The notes under the pieces: generated by a model
The model's input: only the letters and a program-made list of their open reading frames with translations
Databases searched by the model: none
Told to the model about the DNA's origin: nothing
Translations under genes and position numbers: made by a program
Part shown: positions 57,418 to 62,788 of the stretch, piece by piece
Position numbering within the stretch: position 1 is the first letter of the stretch
How the letters are laid out: every line of letters begins with the position of its first letter
Origin: Planctomycetota bacterium
GTDB lineage: Bacteria; Planctomycetota; Phycisphaerae; WQYP01
Direction: 5' to 3'
Length of the DNA stretch: 62,788 nt
Assembly: GCA_021800165.1 (NCBI GenBank)
Contig: JAJYZF010000018.1
Coordinates: forward strand, 1-62,788

Positions 57418-58647
57418 CTAACCCCGAATCTCCCGGAGGAGCTTAAGGAACGGCGCGAACAATGCCCAAGTCGCCACCAAAATAACCGCGACGCTCACGA
57501 ACAGCACAATCGTGGTCAGCACGGCACCAACCGCCTCTGCCCTGTTTTCGGCTTGGCCGCGGAAGTCCTGCGCTAGGGCGGTGAGGGTGTCGGGCGACTC
57601 GCTTCCCTCGACTATGGCCTGAACGACCGTGCCCACTAATTCCGGCAGCACCGGAACCGGCGAGGCCGGGGCCGGCGGTAGCCCACACGAAATGGCTCCA
57701 ACGAGAGCTCGCCCCTGCGCCGCAGCGCACGGCGATCCGCAGATCTCGCCCGCACTCTCCACCGCCTCCGGCAAGGCCCATCCGGCGGCAACGGCCATTG
57801 CCAACCCGCTGCACCAAAGTGCCGCCGCACCCAGCCGCAGCGGTGACCCAAACAGGGGCACGTGACACGCAACCCAATCACGGAGATGGGCGGCCATGTT
57901 ACTGCCGCGGCAGCCCGCCCGCAAAAATATGCCGGCCGCCAAAGCAACACCAATAGCCATGAGAATTTCGGGCATGGCTCCGGCCACCGCCAGGGCCGCG
58001 CGTGTAATGAGCGGCAGCCCAACGATTCGCGGAAAATGGAGCGTCTCATAAAGCAGAGGCCGATACAGCGGCACGGCAACAAGGTTCACGAAACTCATAA
58101 CCGCCAACAATGCTGCCAGCACTAACGCAGGGTAATACAGCGCCCGCCGCCGTGAATCGGCCAGCAGTTCCGCCAGCGAGAGGTGCGATCTCACGTGCAC
58201 CAACATGGCACCAAGATTGTTACTGCTGATGCCCGCCTCCAGCAGCGACAGGTATTCGGCGGGAATTTCATCCCGGTGGCGGGCCACGGCCTCCACCGCT
58301 TTGATCCCGGAATCCAAATCCCGGCTGATCTTGGCAATACCTCTGGCAACTGGACTGCCGTGCCCCCGGACTCGCAACAAACACAGTGCGTACGCGCTGG
58401 GCAAGCCGGCTTGTACCAGACGCAGCAAACGCTGATGAAAGGTTGAACCTTCAGGGCCATCCGACGATGTCCGTTGGCGAGCTTGCCGATCAGGCATGGC
58501 CGGCTCAATTGGACCAAGGCCAATGCCCATCTGTTCAAGAATCAAGGTTGCCGTCGCCTGATCCGCCGCCATCAGCGTACCACGGATTTCGCCACCGGCG
58601 GGCAGCGTACCGGTATAGGAAAAATGGCTTTCTGCAGACACCGGCAT
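57418..58647 (-). CDS. GspF-like platform protein, type A, copy 2
   Basis: Canonical type II secretion F/PilC-family protein of 409 residues. It starts SAESHFSYTGTLPAGGEIRG, the cytoplasmic F N-terminus, then two T2SSF domains each followed by membrane helices: FHQRLLRLVQAGLPSAYALC with AEYLSLLEAGISSNNLGAML, then LRLGAAALWCSGLAMAVAAG. It ends with a membrane pair near residues 370-400. It resembles the type A copy at 60016-61260 in N-terminus, domain order and length, so the two type A genes look like paralogues from duplication. Confidence 0.88.
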   Translation of the reverse strand: MPVSAESHFSYTGTLPAGGEIRGTLMAADQATATLILEQMGIGLGPIEPAMPDRQARQRTSSDGPEGSTFHQRLLRLVQAGLPSAYALCLLRVRGHGSPVARGIAKISRDLDSGIKAVEAVARHRDEIPAEYLSLLEAGISSNNLGAMLVHVRSHLSLAELLADSRRRALYYPALVLAALLAVMSFVNLVAVPLYRPLLYETLHFPRIVGLPLITRAALAVAGAMPEILMAIGVALAAGIFLRAGCRGSNMAAHLRDWVACHVPLFGSPLRLGAAALWCSGLAMAVAAGWALPEAVESAGEICGSPCAAAQGRALVGAISCGLPPAPASPVPVLPELVGTVVQAIVEGSESPDTLTALAQDFRGQAENRAEAVGAVLTTIVLFVSVAVILVATWALFAPFLKLLREIRG

Positions 58648-58668
58648 AATGAAACCTTCCTGAGTATA

Positions 58669-59976
58669 TTAATACGGTCCGCGATGCTCAACCAAAATAA
58701 CGATGCCCACATACATTTGCCAAAGAGACACCGTAAGCAAGCCCACAATCAGCCCCAAGCACATCACGGAGGCGGGAACGACGGCCCCGCGCAGCATTTC
58801 CAGCCGCCGACGGTAACGCTGCTGGTAAATGCCAGATACGTAACTTAGGCCGTCCGCAAGGCCTTGGCCATTCGGCTGGTCCAGGACGCCACAAAGCAGG
58901 CGGGGCAATTTCGCGGCCTGCGCCGCAGGCCTAAGCGCCACGCCTCCGGCCAACAGCCGCCGCCAGCGGGATAATCTCCTTGCCGCCACTCCCCCGATAC
59001 CGCCGGACTCGGCGGTTTGTAGGATCTCCGGAAAGCGGCGGCCGCCGGCCACGCCCTGGGCCAACGACCGCGTCACGTCCGCCCATTGGCCGGGCCGATA
59101 AATATGCCCCACCAGCGGCGTGTAATAAAGCAGCCGCTGCCGCAACCACTCGATAGACTTCAGCCGCTGATAACTTGGCCACAACAGGCGACGCAGCCAC
59201 ACGACCGCCAAGATTAAAAGCACAAGGCTAAGCCAAACGCCTACCTGAATCAAAAAATGTCTCTGCGCCGCCATCACCAAGGCCAGCACCGGGATCGGCG
59301 CACCAAAGCTATTGGCCAGCTTTATCAGGCTGGCCAGTAGGGAAACCACCGCTCCCGCCACGGACAACGTTACCATCAACAATCCAGCCGCCAAGAAAAG
59401 TAGATACACCCTGTCCAGATCATCCCCATCCCGCCATACCCGCCGTCGGCCCTCCAGCCGTTCCAGCGCCTGCCCCAGCGAACCGGCAGCCTCGCCTTGG
59501 GCTACCAGGGCCAAATCTTCCGGGGCCATTTCCGGCAAACCGTAGCGCAACGCGGTTGCAAGCGGCGTACCGCGCCGCAACACTTCGGAAAGTACCAGTA
59601 GCCTCGCGGCCAATCGGCCACGCTCACCGTCGGCGGCAATGGCCAGCCATTCCGGCAGCGGATGGCTTAAATGCAGCCCCTGATGCAGGTAATGGATGAC
59701 GATATCCGCACGTTTGCGAGAGCGAAACCAGCGTACCAACGCCAAGGCCGGCAAGAGCAGGAGAAAGAAATCCCAGAAGAAAAGAAGATGCCCTAAGCGC
59801 GGATAGGCCTTAGCGGAAAGGAATATCACCAAGATTGGCGTGGCCACAAACACCGCTAGCAGCAGCCAAAAAAAAGCCACCTTTCCTACCGACCAATACC
59901 ACCGCCGACCGCGCTGGGCTATGCGAAAGAAAAATAGTCCGCGTGCCACACGCCGATCTATCGAAAAAAAGCCCAT
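58669..59976 (-). CDS. GspF-like platform protein, type B, copy 1
   Basis: A 435-residue membrane protein homologous to the type B copy at 56121-57383. N-terminal basic helix and two membrane segments (VAFFWLLLAVFVATPILVIF, FFWDFFLLLLPALALVRWF). T2SSF unit: LAARLLVLSEVLRRGTPLAT, YGLPEMAPEDLALVAQGEAA, GSLGQALERLEGRRRVW. It has a second unit near residues 290-380 and a C-terminal membrane segment with tail EHRGPY. ATG 59976 is fixed by AAGGAG eight bases upstream; the in-frame GTG at 60000 would begin within the leader. Confidence 0.85.
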   Translation of the reverse strand: MGFFSIDRRVARGLFFFRIAQRGRRWYWSVGKVAFFWLLLAVFVATPILVIFLSAKAYPRLGHLLFFWDFFLLLLPALALVRWFRSRKRADIVIHYLHQGLHLSHPLPEWLAIAADGERGRLAARLLVLSEVLRRGTPLATALRYGLPEMAPEDLALVAQGEAAGSLGQALERLEGRRRVWRDGDDLDRVYLLFLAAGLLMVTLSVAGAVVSLLASLIKLANSFGAPIPVLALVMAAQRHFLIQVGVWLSLVLLILAVVWLRRLLWPSYQRLKSIEWLRQRLLYYTPLVGHIYRPGQWADVTRSLAQGVAGGRRFPEILQTAESGGIGGVAARRLSRWRRLLAGGVALRPAAQAAKLPRLLCGVLDQPNGQGLADGLSYVSGIYQQRYRRRLEMLRGAVVPASVMCLGLIVGLLTVSLWQMYVGIVILVEHRGPY

Positions 59977-60015
59977 TTCCGGAACTCCTTCCCTTGGCAC
60001 TTTGCCAACGGTCGC

Positions 60016-61260
60016 CTAGCCGGCCCATTTCCCCATCAAATCCACCAGCGGCAGAAAAACCGCCAGCATCAACACCACCACCACCGCCGCAATCAACAAT
60101 AATGCCGCCATCGACAGCACGGGCACCAGAGCGGCAATGCGTGTTTCAGCCTGCCGACGATAGCTTTCGCCCATCGTCACGAGCGTATCGCTAAGATTGT
60201 TGTTCTCCATCCCCGCCTGAACCATCATCACCGCGGTTTTGGGAATTATCCGCCCCGACGGCACCTGTGCCAATTTCGCCCCTTGGCTTAACGCCTGGGC
60301 CAGAGCCGCCCCATCCGCCCGCACCCGCGGCGAACCGCTGATGGTGCCCGCCAAGTCAAGGGCTTGGGGCAAATTCATGCCCCCTGCAACGGCCACATTC
60401 AACGCCCCGCACCAACGCTCCAACAAACTTAGCCGTAGCGGCGGCCCAATGAAGGGCAGGTGGCAGGCCACCCAATCACGCAGGCGCAGCATCACGGGGC
60501 GATGGTGGCAGGTGATCCAAAAAATCAGCCATGCGCCAATCAGCACGCCCAGCCCGACCAGAATTTCCGGCAGAACACTGCCGACGGCCAATACCAAACG
60601 GGTCACCAGCGGCAATTGGTGCAACCCATAGCCATAACGAGATTTGGTCAGCAGCGCATCCACAATGGGCCGATACAGCGGCAACACGTAAAAATCAAGA
60701 AAGCTTAATACCGCCAGCAGGGCCAAAGCCACAAACATGGGGTAATAAAGGGCCCGGCGCAGGGCGTCCCCCAGCTTTTGGGTAAGCTCCAGGTGCGCTT
60801 CGAGATTAAGCAAAACCGCCGAAAGGTTATTGCTGCGTATTCCCGCGTCCAGCAGCTTGGCGTAATCCGCCGGAAATTCACTGCCATGGCGTTCAATGGC
60901 TTCGGGCAAGCTCAATCCGGAATCCAGTTCGCTGCTGATGGTGGCAATGGTCTTGGCCAGCCGCCCGCGACGCAGATCCGCAGCCAGCAAACGCAACCCA
61001 TATTCCACCGGCATACCCGATTGAACCAAAAGCACCAACTGCTGATTAAAGGTCTTGAAATCTTCCGAACCCAACGGGCCTGCGGCGCGGGATGGTGCCG
61101 AGGCGGCGGCCACGGCCTGAATTTGGTCGATTTTGACGTGCAATTTTTCCAGAATGGCAACCGCGGCGGCCTGATCCACCGCTTCCAGGGTTCCGTTGAT
61201 GGCCATGCCCGTCGGCAGCGTGCCAGTGTAGGCGAATTGCTCTTGCGCGGATGTCGGCAT
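60016..61260 (-). CDS. GspF-like platform protein, type A, copy 1
   Basis: Canonical GspF/PilC protein of 414 residues. It starts SAQEQFAYTGTLPTGMAING, then TFNQQLVLLVQSGMPVEYGL, DSGLSLPEAIERHGSEFPAD and YAKLLDAGIRSNNLSAVLLN (first T2SSF domain). The second domain is LSLLERWCGALNVAVAGGMN with AVMMVQAGMENNNLSDTLVT, ending with RRQAETRIAALVPVLSMAAL. It would anchor the ATPase to the membrane and guide pseudopilin assembly. AGGAG lies six bases before the ATG. It follows the ATPase gene by 42 bp. Confidence 0.92.
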   Translation of the reverse strand: MPTSAQEQFAYTGTLPTGMAINGTLEAVDQAAAVAILEKLHVKIDQIQAVAAASAPSRAAGPLGSEDFKTFNQQLVLLVQSGMPVEYGLRLLAADLRRGRLAKTIATISSELDSGLSLPEAIERHGSEFPADYAKLLDAGIRSNNLSAVLLNLEAHLELTQKLGDALRRALYYPMFVALALLAVLSFLDFYVLPLYRPIVDALLTKSRYGYGLHQLPLVTRLVLAVGSVLPEILVGLGVLIGAWLIFWITCHHRPVMLRLRDWVACHLPFIGPPLRLSLLERWCGALNVAVAGGMNLPQALDLAGTISGSPRVRADGAALAQALSQGAKLAQVPSGRIIPKTAVMMVQAGMENNNLSDTLVTMGESYRRQAETRIAALVPVLSMAALLLIAAVVVVLMLAVFLPLVDLMGKWAG

Positions 61261-61302
61261 GTGGCACTCCTACCTTCTTGCTTCCACCACCCAACCCCTG
61301 GC

Positions 61303-62391
61303 TCATCCCCGCCCCTGCGGCCCCAACACGCGCTGCACCTCCGCGGCATCGGTGCTGCCGTTGGCAATTAATTCTTGCCCCAAGTCGGCCAGACTCCGAA
61401 AGCCGCTCTGTCCGTTGATCACTTCATTGATCATATCCATATCCCCTTCGGCCGCAATGGCCCCACGCAGGGCCGAATCCATCCAGGCGCATTGGGCCAC
61501 CGGCACGCGGCCATGGTACTTCTCGCCGGTTTTTCGTCGCAGCAGCCGCTGGTTCAAAATCCCATGGACACTGGCGGTAATCTGATAGCGTTCAATGCCC
61601 ATCTCCATCCAGCGGCTGATAGCCGCGGCCGGCGAACCCGCGTGCATGGTGCAAATCAGGCGGTGGCCGGTAAGCGCAGCCTCCACCGCCAACGACGCGG
61701 TCTGCGCATCGCGAATTTCACCTAACGCCAGTACCTGTGGATCCTGGCGCAGAATACTTTTCAGCGCTCGGGCGTATCCGAATTCTCCAAACGGCGTAAT
61801 TTCAATCTGGGTCACGCCCGCCAGGCCGCGTTCAATGGGATCTTCCAAAGAAATAATACTGGTCCCCGGGGCATGGGTTTGAATGTATTGAAGTAAGGCG
61901 TAAACGGTGGTGGTTTTCCCCGATCCGGCCGGCCCGGTAATGGCCAGCAGGCCTTGCTCGGCGCTGGCAAAGCTGTATAGAAAATTCAGCGCGTGTTCGG
62001 GCAGCGACAAATCCGCGAGGCTGTGCGGTCCCAATAATTCCGCAGGCATACGCACCACCGCCCGCAGACCGTGCAAGGTCGGAATAACCGAAAGCCGCAG
62101 TTCCACCGTCCCATGATGGGCTGTGCCCACTGGCATACGACCTTCCTGCGGAATATCCCGGCGGTACGTAAGCAACCGCCCCATCACCATCAGGCAATTC
62201 ACCAGTGCCTCGCCGACTTGGCGGGAAAGCGTTTCGTCCCGCTGCAACAAACCGTCAATGCGAAATTTAAGCTCGTAACCCTCCGCCACCGGTTCAATAT
62301 GCACATCGGATGCCCGGCCGACCAAGGCCCGATCCAGAAGATTTTCGACCAATGGGCGGGCATCGGGTAGTTGTTCCATTGTGCTTTGCAT
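61303..62391 (-). CDS. Type II secretion/type IV pilus assembly ATPase, short form
   Basis: Hexameric assembly ATPase of 362 residues. Motifs in order: Walker A GPAGSGKTT (153-161), Asp box SLEDPIERGLAGVTQIEI, Walker B VLALGEIRDAQT, His box TGHRLICTMHAGSP. The catalytic part is complete, but two family features are missing. The N-terminal docking domain of GspE/PilB (normally ~150-180 residues) is reduced to about 35 residues before SDVHIEPVAEGYELKFRIDG. The zinc-binding cysteine cluster near the C-terminus is absent (QRLLRRKTGEKYHGRV lies at that place). Length is nearer PilT. It is the first gene of the operon. The start could be ATG 62391 or 12 bp later. Confidence 0.9.
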   Translation of the reverse strand: MQSTMEQLPDARPLVENLLDRALVGRASDVHIEPVAEGYELKFRIDGLLQRDETLSRQVGEALVNCLMVMGRLLTYRRDIPQEGRMPVGTAHHGTVELRLSVIPTLHGLRAVVRMPAELLGPHSLADLSLPEHALNFLYSFASAEQGLLAITGPAGSGKTTTVYALLQYIQTHAPGTSIISLEDPIERGLAGVTQIEITPFGEFGYARALKSILRQDPQVLALGEIRDAQTASLAVEAALTGHRLICTMHAGSPAAAISRWMEMGIERYQITASVHGILNQRLLRRKTGEKYHGRVPVAQCAWMDSALRGAIAAEGDMDMINEVINGQSGFRSLADLGQELIANGSTDAAEVQRVLGPQGRG

Positions 62392-62557
62392 ACATTAAGC
62401 CGTGCCTTCACAACGTGGAGAATCACACCCCGTCACTGTGGCAACCATTGTAATCGAAATAACGAGGCTGTGGAGACCGCACCAGCCTCGATCCCGGCCT
62501 CCCAACTCCCGTCTCGTTGCGGCGCAGCCGCCAGCCCTCCGTCTTCCTTGAGATCCC

Positions 62558-62613
62558 CCGTTGAGGCATGGATGCCGAAATCCCGATGTGACAGGAGTCG
62601 CCAATCGGGACTC
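62558..62613 (+). repeat. Dispersed intergenic repeat R1
   Basis: CCGTTGAGGCATGGATGCCG, then AAATCCCGATGTGACAGGAG, and after a short spacer AATCGGGACT. Closest to the first copy at 28694. Confidence 0.8.
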
Positions 62614-62654
62614 ACCTGTTCACCTATCACCTCTCTCGCGTAGCGCCCCCCATC

Positions 62655-62695
62655 CTCCGCAGTCCTCTGCGTCCGGAGTTTATCCCGATGTCTAT
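62655..62695 (+). repeat. Dispersed intergenic repeat R2, copy c
   Basis: CTCCGCAGTCCTCTGCGTCC, then GGAGTTTATCCCGATGTCT. It matches the first half of the copy at 54519 and lies 40 bp after an R1 copy. At 54519-54668 an R2 and an R1 copy also sit next to each other, in the opposite order. Confidence 0.65.
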
Positions 62696-62788
62696 CCAAT
62701 ATTGTCCGGGAAATTCGCGTGGGTGAAAGCGTCGAGATAATTTTGTTCGATGCCAGGGCCTGCTGCGGAGGCCGGTCCGAGGTTAGGC

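Larger units (their letters stand above)
62392..62788. other. Intergenic region at the right edge
   Basis: 397 bp that must contain the promoter of the secretion operon. It also carries one R1 repeat (62558-62613) and one R2 repeat (62655-62695). No gene is recognised up to the window end. Confidence 0.5.

Overview
The window reads as a chromosomal segment of a planctomycete, most likely of the Phycisphaerae type. This is an inference from gene content: a fused SecDF with a large insertion, a PEP-CTERM surface protein, several Gfo/Idh/MocA oxidoreductases, a sulfatase-like protein, a BshC-like protein, Gram-negative envelope genes (RND efflux, OprB-type porin, outer-membrane-type lipoprotein) and pseudopilin genes. 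Base composition is moderately GC-rich and gene density is ordinary, with several repeat-filled intergenic regions. I recognised no rRNA, tRNA or CRISPR array.

Layout. 1-1.5 kb: transposase debris (a C-terminal fragment and a decayed IS630-type transposase). 1.7-5.1 kb: a Gfo/Idh oxidoreductase and a PEP-CTERM protein, both on the minus strand and both preceded by a copy of the same ~170-bp element; four ~68-bp tandem units lie behind the second copy. 5.1-10 kb: GT2 glycosyltransferase, BshC-like protein, methyltransferase, a conserved unknown and a cupin. 10.1-14.8 kb: GntR/LacI regulator, RluA-type pseudouridine synthase, ParB with two parS sites in its upstream region, and a GNAT protein. 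15.4-20.1 kb: a Fur-box-like palindrome, an FTR1 iron permease, an OprB-like porin, a YHYH protein and a lipoprotein. 20.1-24.6 kb: an RND pump with its adaptor. 24.9-28.5 kb: alcohol dehydrogenase, nitronate monooxygenase-like protein and pyrophosphatase. 28.5-31 kb: repeats, an RHS fragment, a RAYT transposase remnant and a carboxypeptidase-regulatory-like protein. 31.3-36.9 kb: a five-gene sugar operon whose second-to-last gene fuses a sulfatase-like domain to a sulfotransferase-like domain. 37.1-42.7 kb: tgt-yajC-secDF. 43-45.3 kb: GT87 protein and IspH, convergent with overlapping 3' ends. 45.4-46.5 kb: a membrane protein and winged-helix regulator pair with matching palindromes. 46.5-49.9 kb: divergent oxyR/katG with an OxyR box. 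49.9-53.2 kb: tatD-gyrB. 53.9 kb: a nucleotidyltransferase-like protein. 54.7-62.4 kb: an eight-gene operon of type II secretion/type IV pilus type.

The most notable points are: (1) the 54.7-62.4 kb operon, which has one short GspE-like ATPase, four GspF-like platform proteins arranged A-B-A-B, and three minor-pseudopilin-like proteins, with no secretin or major pilin in view; (2) the sulfatase-like/sulfotransferase-like fusion, with Thr at the formylglycine position, in a rhamnose-type sugar operon; (3) the duplicated upstream element, with hairpins, before two otherwise unrelated genes; (4) a 7-3-7 palindrome shared between the regulator operon and ispH; (5) a rearranged zinc-ligand motif in Tgt; (6) families of dispersed intergenic repeats together with a dead RAYT transposase.
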